Positions 1-9,412 of a stretch of 64,000 nucleotides of DNA are shown in pieces. Each line of letters opens with the position of its first letter. Position 1 is the stretch's first letter. Below the pieces are notes generated by a model, which ran no database searches, was not told where the DNA came from, and saw nothing but the letters and a program-made list of their open reading frames with translations. The DNA comes from Pelagibacteraceae bacterium AG-430-F16 (GTDB lineage Bacteria; Pseudomonadota; Alphaproteobacteria; Pelagibacterales; Pelagibacteraceae): positions 186,001-250,000 of the forward strand of contig QCOG01000001.1 of NCBI GenBank assembly GCA_003213015.1, in the 5' to 3' direction. A program made the position numbers and the translations under genes.

Positions 1-807
1 TGTGTACTCGATGCAGGAATAAATGACAATCAAAGAGAGCAATTAAAAAATAAGGTTGATGAAGTAGCAAAAGCAGAGTGGGATATTGAAGTTTCAAATT
101 TTAAAGTAATGGGAAAAGAATGGCTCAAAAGTCAAGTGTCTCGAGCATTCCTACCAAAATATTTTCCAAAATATGAGAAGTATCTTTGGATAGACTGTGA
201 TGCATGGGTTAACGATTGGAAGTGTGTAGAATTATACTTCAAAGCATGTGAAAAAGGAAAATTAGGAATTACTCAAACAATGGGACCAGGATATAAGATA
301 ATGTCTAAAGTTAAATGGTTATTTGGAAAACTAGCAATTATCAAAAGTCAAAATTTCAAACATGCTCTTTCATCAAATATTGATATTTCAAAATCAAGAA
401 AACTTGCGTTTGCACCCCATATTAACATTGGAGTATTTTCACTTCAAAAAAATTCACCATGTTGGGAGGTATGGCAAAAAAATCTAAGACAAACTTTGAA
501 AAATGGAAAAATTTTTGGTTCAGAAGGGTTAGCAATAAATCTAAGTGTTTACATAGATGAAGTAGATACAGAATTTTTACCTTTAAATTGCAACTGGATT
601 GCGAGCAATTTACTTCCAAAATACGATGATTTTCAAAAAACATTTGTAGAGCCTTACTTACCGAATAATAAAATTGGCATTATGCATTTAGCTGCTGGAA
701 TTTGGAAAAACAATGTTGATATGAGATTAGATAAAAACATAAAAATCGATATTTATAATCTTCAAGATCAAAAAGAAACTAAAAGCTTAAGGTTTAACAA
801 TAGTTGA
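1..807 (+). CDS. GT8-like glycosyltransferase, 5' end cut by the window
   Basis: The reading frame is open from base 1, so the gene starts upstream; 268 codons are visible. A short D-x-D motif (IDCDAW, near visible residues 64-69) sits after a YLWI strand, as in nucleotide-sugar transferases with a GT-A fold, and a late HLAAGIW segment resembles the C-terminal metal-binding part of GT8 enzymes. It probably moves a sugar from a nucleotide donor onto a surface glycan, but donor and acceptor cannot be told. The stop codon overlaps the TTG start of rlmE (TTGA), suggesting one transcript. Family assignment rests on motif shape only. Confidence 0.6.
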   Translation, partial: CVLDAGINDNQREQLKNKVDEVAKAEWDIEVSNFKVMGKEWLKSQVSRAFLPKYFPKYEKYLWIDCDAWVNDWKCVELYFKACEKGKLGITQTMGPGYKIMSKVKWLFGKLAIIKSQNFKHALSSNIDISKSRKLAFAPHINIGVFSLQKNSPCWEVWQKNLRQTLKNGKIFGSEGLAINLSVYIDEVDTEFLPLNCNWIASNLLPKYDDFQKTFVEPYLPNNKIGIMHLAAGIWKNNVDMRLDKNIKIDIYNLQDQKETKSLRFNNS

Positions 808-1415
808 AAAAAAATAAGATATCTAAAAGTTGGGTTATAAGACAAAGAAGAGACAAATATGTTCGTCTATCAAAGTTAGAAGGTTATAGATCGAGGGCGG
901 TATATAAACTTAAAGAATTAGACGAAAAATTTAAAATTATTAAAAATAATTTAAATATTTTGGATGTGGGTTCTGCACCTGGAAGTTGGACACAGTATCT
1001 ATCTGAAAAATCAAAAGGTTCAAAAATAATGTCTATTGATCTTAAAAAAGTTGAGAAAATAAAAGACGTTTATCATGTTGTTGGCGATTTTTTGGATAAT
1101 AAAAACCAAAAAATGATTACAGATTATTTTCCAAAAAAAATAGATCTAGTAGTCTCTGATATGGCGGTTAATACAACTGGAAATAAAAATTTAGATTCAA
1201 TTCAAACGGGTGAACTTTCTTTAACAGCAATGCACTTTGCTATTGGTATGCTGCGACCAAAAGGAATTTTTTTATCGAAAATTTTTATGGGCTCAACATT
1301 TAATGAAATTGTTGAAAATGCAAAAAAAAACTTTAAAGAAAGTAAAATTTTTAAACCACCTTCAAGCAGAAAAGACTCGAAAGAAAGCTTCATTATCTGT
1401 AAAAATTTAAGATAG
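804..1415 (+). CDS. rlmE: 23S rRNA 2'-O-ribose methyltransferase RlmE (FtsJ/RrmJ)
   Basis: It methylates the 2'-hydroxyl of a uridine in the 23S rRNA A-loop during late 50S assembly, using SAM. At 203 residues it has normal family length. The SAM motif DVGSAPGSWTQYL is near residues 54-66, and all parts of the K-D-K-E catalytic tetrad are visible: Lys in YRSRAVYKLKE, Asp in VVSDMAVN, Lys in FLSKIF and Glu in KESFIICK. The start is TTG, overlapping the previous stop by 4 nt, which fits translational coupling; no in-frame ATG lies near the conserved N-terminus. Confidence 0.93.
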   Translation: MKKNKISKSWVIRQRRDKYVRLSKLEGYRSRAVYKLKELDEKFKIIKNNLNILDVGSAPGSWTQYLSEKSKGSKIMSIDLKKVEKIKDVYHVVGDFLDNKNQKMITDYFPKKIDLVVSDMAVNTTGNKNLDSIQTGELSLTAMHFAIGMLRPKGIFLSKIFMGSTFNEIVENAKKNFKESKIFKPPSSRKDSKESFIICKNLR

Positions 1416-1452
1416 TCACTTTAAAATTTTCAGGAATCGTATATAAACTATT

Positions 1453-2529
1453 ATGGATCCTATAAAAGAAGCACTTACCTTTGATGATGTCACTTTAGCG
1501 CCAAAGTATTCTTCTGTGCTTCCTTCCGAGGTAAATACGTCTGTCAAATTGTCAAAAAATTTGAATCTTAAAATACCTTTGCTTTCGTCTGCCATGGACA
1601 CAGTCACAGAGTCCAAAATGGCAATTGAAATTGGAAAGGCAGGGGGTATTGGAGTTATTCACAGGAATCTCACCATTAATGAACAGATATTAGAAATAAA
1701 AAAAGTTCAAAAAAAAGGTTTAGCAGTTGGCGCAGCAGTTGGGACTAATGATACCGAACTATCTCGAGCAGAGAAAATTATTAAGTGTAAAGTAGATTTG
1801 ATTGTTGTTGATACAGCACATGGCCATTCTAAAAGGGTAGCGAATATAATTAAATTTATAAAAATAAGAAAATCGAGTAAAACAACCTTATGTGCAGGCA
1901 ATATTGCAACAGCTGAAGCAGCGAAATTTTTATGCAAACTCGGAGTAGATATAGTAAAAGTAGGAATTGGACCAGGATCGATTTGTACAACTAGACTTGT
2001 TGCTGGTATTGGTGTTCCACAGTTAAGTGCATTGTTAGATGTAAAAAAAGGTTTAAACAAAAATGTTAAAATGATTTCCGACGGAGGAATTAAGTTTTCT
2101 GGGGATATTGCAAAAGCACTTGCAGCAGGTGCAGATGCTGTAATGGTAGGATCAATGATTGCTGGGACTAACGAGGCTCCAGGCAAAATTATAAAAAAAA
2201 ATGGAAAACTATTTAAAGTTTTCAGGGGAATGGGATCGGTTGGAGCAATGAACAAAGGTTCCGCTGATAGATATTTCCAAAAAAAACAAAAGGATAGTTC
2301 AAAATATGTCCCAGAGGGAGTAGAGGGTTTGATTAAATATAAAGGCGGTGTATCTAAGATAATTTTTAAAATTATTGGGGGACTTAAATCATCGATGGGC
2401 TACTTAGGTTCTAAAAATGTAATTAATCTAAGAAATAAACCAAAATTTGTTAAAATTACAAAAGCTGGATTTTATGAGAGTATGGTTCATAGTATAGATG
2501 AGGTCAAAAAAAACAGCCAATATTTATGA
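1453..2529 (+). CDS. guaB: IMP dehydrogenase lacking the CBS (Bateman) module
   Basis: It oxidises IMP to XMP with NAD+, the first committed step to GMP; guaA follows two genes later. The TIM-barrel motifs are intact: the N-terminal LTFDDVTLAPKYS, the catalytic loop GIGPGSICTTR with Cys178, the phosphate site SDGGIKFSGDIAKAL and the flap region near YVPEGVEG. At 358 residues it is about 130 shorter than the usual ~490. The deficit lies at one place: residues ~80-90 run straight into AVGAAVG, where two CBS domains normally sit. Since CBS domains are regulatory, catalysis is probably kept. The stop overlaps the next ATG (ATGA). Confidence 0.93.
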   Translation: MDPIKEALTFDDVTLAPKYSSVLPSEVNTSVKLSKNLNLKIPLLSSAMDTVTESKMAIEIGKAGGIGVIHRNLTINEQILEIKKVQKKGLAVGAAVGTNDTELSRAEKIIKCKVDLIVVDTAHGHSKRVANIIKFIKIRKSSKTTLCAGNIATAEAAKFLCKLGVDIVKVGIGPGSICTTRLVAGIGVPQLSALLDVKKGLNKNVKMISDGGIKFSGDIAKALAAGADAVMVGSMIAGTNEAPGKIIKKNGKLFKVFRGMGSVGAMNKGSADRYFQKKQKDSSKYVPEGVEGLIKYKGGVSKIIFKIIGGLKSSMGYLGSKNVINLRNKPKFVKITKAGFYESMVHSIDEVKKNSQYL

Positions 2530-2966
2530 GGAATATAAATAAATTTTTTTTAATTATAATATTATTATTTTTTAAAACAATTGCTTATGGCTCTGAAAAT
2601 TTTTACGATCAAGCAGTAGATAAATTTAATGCCAAAAAATTTGATGATTCTAAATTTTTGTTTCATAGAAATATTGTATTTAACCCTAAAGACGCCAAAT
2701 CTTACTTATTTTTAGCTAAAATATTCAATTCTGAAAAAAACCAGAAAGAAGAAGAAAAAAATTTAAACACTACTCTTCTACTTGAACCAAATAATGAAGA
2801 AGCAATTTATTTGCTAATACAAATTAATCTTGATAAATCAAATTTTTCTAAAGCAAATGAATTATTAGCAAAACTAAATATAGTTTGTAAGGATTTTTGC
2901 TCCAAAAAAAAAGAAATTGAAAAAACACTCCAAAATCTTGAAGCAAAAAATGAAAAAAAACAATAG
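2526..2966 (+). CDS. secreted TPR-repeat protein
   Basis: A 146-residue protein with an N-terminal signal peptide (about residues 3-22, hydrophobic, ending at AYGS), so probably periplasmic. The rest resembles two or three tetratricopeptide repeats, with helical pairs around residues 25-125 and TPR-like spacing of small and aromatic residues (for example [15 protein letters not shown] and [14 protein letters not shown]). It lies between guaB and guaA, overlapping guaB by 4 nt and guaA by 17 nt. Its partner is unknown, and co-transcription with purine genes does not by itself suggest a purine role. Confidence 0.7.
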   Translation: MRNINKFFLIIILLFFKTIAYGSENFYDQAVDKFNAKKFDDSKFLFHRNIVFNPKDAKSYLFLAKIFNSEKNQKEEEKNLNTTLLLEPNNEEAIYLLIQINLDKSNFSKANELLAKLNIVCKDFCSKKKEIEKTLQNLEAKNEKKQ

Positions 2967-4509
2967 AGCTAAGAAAATTCTTATAATTGATTTTGGTTCT
3001 CAATATACCCAATTAATTGCAAGACGTGTAAGAGAGCTTGGTGTATTTTCAGAAATATCAAATCACAAACAAGTTAAAAAAGTTAATGCGGAGGAACTAT
3101 TTGGGATTATTTTATCAGGCGGTCCTTTAAATGTTTATGAAGATAAAAAAATAAATTTTAATAAAAAGATTTTAAACTTAAAAGTTCCTATTTTAGGTCT
3201 TTGCTTTGGCCATCAATTAATTTCAAGACATTATGGTGGTAAGGTTATAACAGCAAAAAATAGAGAGTTCGGCTTGGCTACTATTAAAAAAAAATTAAAC
3301 TCAAAATTAACCAAAAAATTTTTTGATAACCATAAACATAGGAATGTATGGATGAGCCATGCGGATCACGTAACAAAATTACCAAAAGGCTTTAAGGGAG
3401 TGGCATCAACAAAAGGTTCAAAATTTACGATAATTGAAAATGATGCAATCAAGAGATATGGTGTTCAATTCCATCCTGAAGTAACTCACACAGAAAAAGG
3501 AATTTTATTACTCAAAAATTTTATTTTTGATATATGTAAGTCAAAAAAAAATTGGTCAACAGATCATCAAAAGAAAACATTAATAAAAGATGTCCAAAAT
3601 CAAGTTGGTGATAAAAAAATAATCTGCGCTCTATCTGGGGGTGTAGATAGCAGCGTTGTGGCTCAATTATTAAATAAAGCAGTCGGCAAGCAGTTACATT
3701 GCATATTTGTTAATACTGGATTGTTAAGACTTCACGAAGAAAAACAAGTAGTAAATACTTTTAAAAAAAAACTAAAAATGAATTTGATATATGTAAATGC
3801 AGCAGATGAATTTTTAAAGAAATTAAAAAATATTACAGAACCTGAAAAAAAGAGAAAAATAATTGGAAATTTATTTATTAAAATTTTTGAACATTATGCG
3901 AAAAAATTAAAGAACGTGAAGTTTTTAGCTCAAGGAACTTTATACCCAGATTTAATTGAAAGTAAGTCAGTAACTGGGAGTCAAACATCTAAGATTAAAT
4001 CACATCATAATGTTGGAGGATTGCCAAAAAAAATGAAATTGGAATTGTGCGAACCATTAAGATTGCTTTTTAAAGATGAAGTAAGAAAACTAGGAATAAA
4101 ATTAAATTTATCTAAGGAAATAATTAGTCGTCACCCATTTCCAGGGCCTGGATTAGCAATAAGAATGCCAGGCAAAGTCTCGAAAGATAAAATAGAAATA
4201 TTAAAGCAGGCAGATAATATTTTTATTTCTGAACTTAAAAAAGAAAAATTATATGATAAAATTTGGCAAGCATATGCCGCTTTGTTACCGGTAAAAACTG
4301 TTGGTGTTATGGGTGATAATAGAACTTATGAGTATATTTGCTTGTTAAGAGCAATTACTTCTCAAGATGGTATGACAGCAGATTTTTTTGATTTTCCTAA
4401 AAATTTCATACAAAATGTATCTAATAAAATTATTAACAACATTAGAGGGATAAACAGAGTAGTTTATGATGTTACTTCAAAACCACCAAGCACTATTGAA
4501 TTAGAGTAA
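2950..4509 (+). CDS. guaA: GMP synthase (glutamine-hydrolysing)
   Basis: It converts XMP to GMP with ATP and glutamine nitrogen. The N-terminal class I amidotransferase has the Cys nucleophile in GLCFGHQL and the His/Glu pair in VQFHPEVTH. The ATP-pyrophosphatase domain has the P-loop [11 protein letters not shown], and the C-terminal dimerisation domain ends in the conserved KPPSTIELE. The ATG at 2950 is preferred over an upstream TTG at 2917, because the conserved sequence ([20 protein letters not shown]) begins just after it; this gives 519 residues, normal for the family. The stop shares one base with the panB ATG. Confidence 0.95.
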   Translation: MKKNNRAKKILIIDFGSQYTQLIARRVRELGVFSEISNHKQVKKVNAEELFGIILSGGPLNVYEDKKINFNKKILNLKVPILGLCFGHQLISRHYGGKVITAKNREFGLATIKKKLNSKLTKKFFDNHKHRNVWMSHADHVTKLPKGFKGVASTKGSKFTIIENDAIKRYGVQFHPEVTHTEKGILLLKNFIFDICKSKKNWSTDHQKKTLIKDVQNQVGDKKIICALSGGVDSSVVAQLLNKAVGKQLHCIFVNTGLLRLHEEKQVVNTFKKKLKMNLIYVNAADEFLKKLKNITEPEKKRKIIGNLFIKIFEHYAKKLKNVKFLAQGTLYPDLIESKSVTGSQTSKIKSHHNVGGLPKKMKLELCEPLRLLFKDEVRKLGIKLNLSKEIISRHPFPGPGLAIRMPGKVSKDKIEILKQADNIFISELKKEKLYDKIWQAYAALLPVKTVGVMGDNRTYEYICLLRAITSQDGMTADFFDFPKNFIQNVSNKIINNIRGINRVVYDVTSKPPSTIELE

Positions 4510-5285
4510 TGAACAATAAAATAAAAAAAATTTTGAAGAAAAAAAATAAATCAAAGATTGTTTGCCTTACAGCCTATTCCAAAAATATTGCTGAAATCGT
4601 TGATGATCACGCAGATATAGTTCTAGTCGGAGACTCTCTTGGATCTGTATTATATAATTATGATACAACAAGAAAAGTAAGTCTAAATATGATGATCGAA
4701 CATACCAAGAGTGCTAGAATGGGGGTTAGAAAAAGCCTTTTAGTAATTGATCTTCCTTATAATACCTACAGAAATAAATCTGAAGCACTTAAAAATTCTA
4801 AGAGATCAATTAAAGAGACAAAATGCGATGCTGTTAAAGTTGAGGGGGGAACAAAAGTGAAAGAAATCGTAAAACATTTGGTTAAAAATAGAATACCCGT
4901 ATTAGGTCATATTGGAATAACACCACAAACAACTAAAGGAAAATTTAGATCTAAAGGTAAAAATGAAGTGGAAAAAAGAAAACTTTTGAAGGATGCTCAA
5001 GATCTAGAACAAAGCGGAGCTTTTGGAATTGTTTTAGAATGTATTTATAGCGATATCTCAAAAAAAATAACAAACTCAATTAATATACCAACAATTGGAA
5101 TTGGTGCTTCAGTAAATTGTGATGGTCAAGTTCTTGTAACGGATGATTTGATTGGTTTGAATGAGACTAAATTTAGGTTTGTAAAAAAATTTGGTAATGT
5201 TAAGAAATATATCAAAAGTGCAATTATAAAATATAAAAACTCGGTAAAACAAAAAAAATTTCCCTCCAAAAAAAACAGCTATTAA
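4509..5285 (+). CDS. panB: 3-methyl-2-oxobutanoate hydroxymethyltransferase
   Basis: PanB transfers a hydroxymethyl group from 5,10-methylene-THF to 2-oxoisovalerate to give ketopantoate, the first step to pantothenate and CoA. Family motifs are present: LTAYSKNIA near residues 20-28, the Mg-binding VLVGDSLGSVLYNYD, VKVEGG, and the GHIGITPQT segment. At 258 residues it is typical. It overlaps guaA by one base (TAATG), ending a purine/CoA operon. No panC or panE-like gene is adjacent. It adds to the folate-linked one-carbon enzymes in the window. Confidence 0.93.
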   Translation: MNNKIKKILKKKNKSKIVCLTAYSKNIAEIVDDHADIVLVGDSLGSVLYNYDTTRKVSLNMMIEHTKSARMGVRKSLLVIDLPYNTYRNKSEALKNSKRSIKETKCDAVKVEGGTKVKEIVKHLVKNRIPVLGHIGITPQTTKGKFRSKGKNEVEKRKLLKDAQDLEQSGAFGIVLECIYSDISKKITNSINIPTIGIGASVNCDGQVLVTDDLIGLNETKFRFVKKFGNVKKYIKSAIIKYKNSVKQKKFPSKKNSY

Positions 5286-5292
5286 TTTATAG

Positions 5293-6483
5293 TTACCTTT
5301 GCTGTCTTATTTTAAATTTGCCTTTTATAATTTCTTTTTCTAAAAATGTTCCAAAGGCGTCCCCATTTACATCGAATTCAACATTTGTAGCTCCCTCATA
5401 ATCTATTTTTTTTCCTTTTTTCAGAAGTTTTAAACCTTTGGTAATTTCACCCGGATAGATTTTGGTACCTGGAGAATTGCTCACTAACATAATACTTTTA
5501 GATAAATTATTATCTGATTTAAATTTTTTTTCCTGTAAAGCAAGAATAAGTATAGCTGCTGCATCGTACGTCTCCCCAATAAATGGTACTGAAGTATCAA
5601 TGTTACTTTTTTTAACAATTTTATAAAATGTATTAATATTTTTGGAATTTGAACCTGAGATTATCCCAAATGAGTTATTAATTAATTTACCAAACTCTTT
5701 TTCAGTAGATTCATTAATCATCCTATCTGATAAAATGAATTTTTCAAAAGCACCTGAGTCAAGAATTGACTTAATTAATTTTTCCCCATCTTGTTCAATT
5801 TCAGTAAAAATTGCTACAGCGTCTCCTCCTGCAGCAGCTAAGACTGATACTTCATTTGAAAGATCAGTTTTATTTGTCTTTATGGGTACGCTAACGGTAA
5901 TCTCTACATTGCTATCATTAAGTGTTTTTTTAAAATTTCTCTCAAGTTCTTTTCCATAATTTGTGTCTTGGAATGAAACTGCAATACGTTTGATACCTCT
6001 ATCTTTTACAATTTTAGCTAAAACCTCACCATCTCTATTACTTGGAGTAGTCGTTCTAAAAAATAAGTTTTTTTCATCTAACATAGACAACAACGGAGTA
6101 GTTGCTGACGGGGAAATCATAGGAATGTTTTTTTTATTAGCTGTTCCCAAAAGTATTCCTTCAGATATCCCAGGACAAGCAGCACCAATAATTGCAATAA
6201 TATTATTTTCATTAATTGTTTTGTTTACTGATTTAATCTGGGACTTGTCACACATTGTATCTATTTTAATTGATTTGATTTTTTCCTCACCACTTAAAAA
6301 TATTTTTGAGGAATTTGCTTCTGAAATTGCTAACTCTGCTGAAGATGCCATACTCGGAACAATAGATTCTATCGGGCCTGTAAAACCAAGGGTTATACCA
6401 ATAGTAATTTCATTCGCTTGGATTTCTGTTTGATTCCCCATAAAACAGAATAAAAAAAGGAAACTAAGAATTTTTTTTCTCAT
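5293..6483 (-). CDS. periplasmic binding protein, branched-chain amino acid/amide type (LivJ-like)
   Basis: A 396-residue periplasmic binding protein of type I fold: signal peptide at residues 1-23, then ITIGITLGFTGP, the usual opening of HAAT-family receptors, and a SPSATTPLLS segment that in this family contacts the ligand amino acid. It should deliver a small amino acid or amide to a Liv-type permease. No permease or ATPase gene lies beside it; its neighbours are panB (convergent) and a DMT exporter, so it must work with a transporter encoded elsewhere or as a stand-alone receptor. Confidence 0.85.
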   Translation of the reverse strand: MRKKILSFLFLFCFMGNQTEIQANEITIGITLGFTGPIESIVPSMASSAELAISEANSSKIFLSGEEKIKSIKIDTMCDKSQIKSVNKTINENNIIAIIGAACPGISEGILLGTANKKNIPMISPSATTPLLSMLDEKNLFFRTTTPSNRDGEVLAKIVKDRGIKRIAVSFQDTNYGKELERNFKKTLNDSNVEITVSVPIKTNKTDLSNEVSVLAAAGGDAVAIFTEIEQDGEKLIKSILDSGAFEKFILSDRMINESTEKEFGKLINNSFGIISGSNSKNINTFYKIVKKSNIDTSVPFIGETYDAAAILILALQEKKFKSDNNLSKSIMLVSNSPGTKIYPGEITKGLKLLKKGKKIDYEGATNVEFDVNGDAFGTFLEKEIIKGKFKIRQQR

Positions 6484-6531
6484 GATTAGGTCAAATAAAA
6501 ATATGCCATGATTAATACTTTTTCAATTACG

Positions 6532-7386
6532 TTATTTTACCTTTTGAATTAAAAACACAGACCCAACTACAATTATCCCACCTGAAGTCATTATCAAACT
6601 TGGGATTTCATTAAATATTATAAATGTTTGGATCAATCCAAATACAGGAAATAAAGCATAAAAGGGAAGAACTTTACCCACTGGATAAAATTTATATAAG
6701 TAAAATAAAGACATATGAGCGCCTATTGAAACAATTAGACCAGAGTAAATTATTAAAAACCACATATCTTGCTGAATATTTTTTAGAATAAACATCGTAT
6801 TACCCTCAAAAAAAAAGGATAAAATTATTAATGATACAAATCCAACAGATGCCATGAAAAAATTTGTAGTAACAATGTTTAATTTATTTGTATCTCTGCT
6901 GGCCACATTTGCAATAGCATAAAAGAATGCCATTAAAGCTGTGAGCACAAGGGCGAAAATATTGTTGATCAACTGTGGATCAAAACCAATTAGAATAATC
7001 CCCAAAAAGGATGTAATTACAAAAAACCATTTATTAAAACTAAATTTTTCATTTAGGAAAAAATTACTTAAAATAATTGCAAATGGAATGGCGAGCTGGG
7101 ACCCTATTATAACGGGCGAAACTATATTTGACTCCCGTAAAGATAGATAAGTAAAACCTGTAACTCCAACTCCCATGGAAAATGAAAAAATAAATAATGA
7201 TTTCAAGTTTTCCTTAGGGATCTTAAAATTAAAAAAGGGTAATAAACAAATCACAACCACCAACATTCTTAGTGATCCAAAAAGTAAAGGAGGTACATTT
7301 GTATTTAAGACAAGTTTTCCAAATACAAAGGCACTCCCAAATAGTGCCATGATCAATAAAATTAATAAGTAATGTTTAATAGTCAA
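6532..7386 (-). CDS. EamA/DMT-family inner-membrane transporter
   Basis: A 284-residue, very hydrophobic protein with about ten predicted membrane segments arranged as two EamA-like halves (residues ~1-135 and ~145-280). Features include the opening LLIMALFGSAFVFGKLVL, an N-terminal-half LRESNIVSPVIIGSQ segment, and a second-half SIGAHMSLFYLYKFYPVG segment. Family members export or exchange amino acids, nucleobases or other metabolites, and the substrate cannot be read from sequence. It lies 48 bp upstream of the binding protein on the same strand and diverges from the EutA-like gene across a ~57-bp gap that must hold both promoters. Confidence 0.82.
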   Translation of the reverse strand: MTIKHYLLILLIMALFGSAFVFGKLVLNTNVPPLLFGSLRMLVVVICLLPFFNFKIPKENLKSLFIFSFSMGVGVTGFTYLSLRESNIVSPVIIGSQLAIPFAIILSNFFLNEKFSFNKWFFVITSFLGIILIGFDPQLINNIFALVLTALMAFFYAIANVASRDTNKLNIVTTNFFMASVGFVSLIILSFFFEGNTMFILKNIQQDMWFLIIYSGLIVSIGAHMSLFYLYKFYPVGKVLPFYALFPVFGLIQTFIIFNEIPSLIMTSGGIIVVGSVFLIQKVK

Positions 7387-7443
7387 AAAAATCCAATTTT
7401 AAATTGATTTATAGAATGACATTCATATTTTTTTAGTTATCCT

Positions 7444-8196
7444 ATGTCAATTAATATGAATTCAAAAAAGATTAAAGCTCAATTTGCAAAAGAGACTAAT
7501 ACAAGAGTAGGCTTAATTGTTTTGTCAACTGACAACACGATAGAAAAAGATTTCTCAAAAGTCTTAAGTGATAAACCAGTAGATTTATATGTTAATAGGA
7601 TTAAAAATTACAATCCTGTAACAGCTGAAAATTTAAAAAAGATGTCAGAAAATATCACCTCGGTTGCAGACAACATATTACCTGGCGAAAAAGTAGATTG
7701 TGTTGTTTTTGGTTGCACATCGGGAACAATTGTATCTGGTTTTGATAACATAAAAAAAAAAATCAATTTAGCTAAACCAAATGCGTTAGTTACAGCTCCA
7801 AGCACCGCAGCTTTAAATGCTCTTAAGAAAAAGAATATTAAAAGAATATCTGTAGTCACACCATATATTAAGTCTTTAAATGATGATGTTGTAAATTTTT
7901 TTAAAGAAAAAAAATTTGAAATAGTTTCAAATACATATTTTGATATCGAGTCAGATGTTGACATTGGAAAAGTAGATCAAAATAAGTTATTTGAAATATT
8001 GTCTGAAATTGATCATAATCAAGCTCAGGCACTATTTGTTTCTTGTACCTCTTTACCAGTTTTAAACATAATTGAAAAACTTGAAAAAAAATTAAATATG
8101 ATTGTGTTATCAAGTAACCAAGCACTCATTTGGGAAACTTTAGAAAAAATAAATGAAAATAAATCTGTAACTGGATTTGGAAGTTTATTTAACTAA
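7444..8196 (+). CDS. Asp/Glu racemase-maleate isomerase family protein (EutA-like)
   Basis: A 250-residue protein with the two-cysteine plan of the aspartate/glutamate racemase and maleate cis-trans isomerase superfamily: Cys in VVFGCTSGTIVSG (around residue 90) and Cys in ALFVSCTSLPVLN (around residue 200). It sits 7 bp upstream of an EutD/DoeA-like ectoine hydrolase. EutA proteins of this family accompany ectoine catabolic genes in other Proteobacteria, where a stereochemical role on hydroxyectoine products has been proposed. EutA is therefore the best guess from context; maleate isomerase or arylmalonate decarboxylase-type activity remains possible. Confidence 0.72.
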   Translation: MSINMNSKKIKAQFAKETNTRVGLIVLSTDNTIEKDFSKVLSDKPVDLYVNRIKNYNPVTAENLKKMSENITSVADNILPGEKVDCVVFGCTSGTIVSGFDNIKKKINLAKPNALVTAPSTAALNALKKKNIKRISVVTPYIKSLNDDVVNFFKEKKFEIVSNTYFDIESDVDIGKVDQNKLFEILSEIDHNQAQALFVSCTSLPVLNIIEKLEKKLNMIVLSSNQALIWETLEKINENKSVTGFGSLFN

Positions 8197-8203
8197 CGTT
8201 TAT

Positions 8204-9370
8204 ATGAATTTTACAGCCAAAGAATATAAAAATCGTCTTAAAAAAGTTCAATCAGAAATGCAAAATAAAGGAATTGAACTTCTTATTTCACAGGATACTG
8301 CAAACATAAACTATCTGACAGGATATGATGCTTGGTCTTTTTATTATTCTCAATGTGTAATAGTTCATGCGAATTCTGATGAGCCCCTATGTTTTGTAAG
8401 AGCTCAGGATGCTGGTGGAGCTTTTATAACGACTTACCTTAAAAAGGAAAATATTATTATTTACGACGAAAAATATATCCACACCTGGCCAACCCATCCG
8501 TATGATGCGTTAGTTGATTTAATAAAGAAAAAAAAGTGGGATAAAATTAATATTGGAGTAGAAATGGATTCCCATTATTTTACAGCTTATTGTTATGAAA
8601 AGTTAAAAAAGGGATTGCCAAATGCAAAAATTTTAGACTCTGAAAGATTAGTTAATTGGGTAAGAGTAGAAAAATCCATCGCTGAAATTGAATATATGAA
8701 AAAGGCAGCAACTATTTCTGAGATGGCTATGAAAACTGCAATGGAAACAATAAATCCAGATGTAAGACAATGCGATGCTGTTGCAGAAATTCAAAGAACT
8801 TTATTTAGAGGTACCCCAGAATACGGCGGAGAATATGCAAGTATTGCAACTTTACTTCCTACTGGAAAAGGAACATCAGCTTCACATTTAACTGCAAGTG
8901 ACAAAAAATTTGTGAATGGGGAAGCAACAATTATTGAGTTATCAGGTACGTATAAAAGGTATCATGCTCCAATAGCAAGAACAATTAACTTAGGGAAGCC
9001 AGATCAAAAAAAACTTGATGCTATGAAAGCAACTAATGAAGCTTTAGAGGAAGGTATTAATGCTAGTAAACCTGGAAACACAGCTAATGATGTTGCGGAA
9101 AAGTTCTGGAAAGTTCTTGATAGACATGGAATAAAAAAAGAGTCAAGAACAGGTTACTCTATAGGTATCGGGTATCCACCAGATTGGGGTGAGCATACTT
9201 TAAATATTTACAAAGGAGATATGACTGAATTAAAACCTAATGTCTGTTATCACATGATCGCTGTTATGCAATTTGGTGATTGGGGCGTTGAGTCATCAGA
9301 GTCTATAAGAATAACCGAGAGTGGAAATGAACTTTTATGCAATTTTTCGAGAGATTTACACGTAAAATAA
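8204..9370 (+). CDS. doeA: ectoine hydrolase-like protein of the M24/creatinase fold (DoeA/EutD)
   Basis: A 388-residue pita-bread-fold protein with a creatinase-type N-terminal domain (residues ~5-150) and an M24 catalytic domain. The usual two-Asp metal site is not kept: the strand reads IELSGTYKRYHAPIART (Glu245, His254), the pattern I associate with EutD/DoeA. Ectoine hydrolases are known to act through a glutamate nucleophile rather than a dimetal centre. The expected product would be N-acetyl-diaminobutyrate. The start at 8204 is preferred over a TTG at 8177, which would overlap the previous gene. A DoeB/EutE deacetylase is not seen nearby, so the exact substrate is inferred. Confidence 0.78.
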   Translation: MNFTAKEYKNRLKKVQSEMQNKGIELLISQDTANINYLTGYDAWSFYYSQCVIVHANSDEPLCFVRAQDAGGAFITTYLKKENIIIYDEKYIHTWPTHPYDALVDLIKKKKWDKINIGVEMDSHYFTAYCYEKLKKGLPNAKILDSERLVNWVRVEKSIAEIEYMKKAATISEMAMKTAMETINPDVRQCDAVAEIQRTLFRGTPEYGGEYASIATLLPTGKGTSASHLTASDKKFVNGEATIIELSGTYKRYHAPIARTINLGKPDQKKLDAMKATNEALEEGINASKPGNTANDVAEKFWKVLDRHGIKKESRTGYSIGIGYPPDWGEHTLNIYKGDMTELKPNVCYHMIAVMQFGDWGVESSESIRITESGNELLCNFSRDLHVK

Positions 9371-9412
9371 GTTCTTGAAAAAAATCTCTACAAATGTTTT
9401 AAACCTAATTCT

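Noticed and set aside
1707..2255. 182-residue frame on the minus strand inside guaB
   Set aside because: It is antisense to conserved IMPDH motifs, is proline/threonine-rich without any family feature, and has no ribosome-binding site.
1453..2529. guaB as a truncated pseudogene
   Set aside because: The missing part is exactly the CBS module, both ends of the barrel are intact, and the gene sits in a tight operon; domain loss fits better than decay.
5642..6433. Plus-strand frames opposite the LivJ-like receptor
   Set aside because: Shadows of a well-supported receptor gene; their hydrophobic runs mirror antisense codons.
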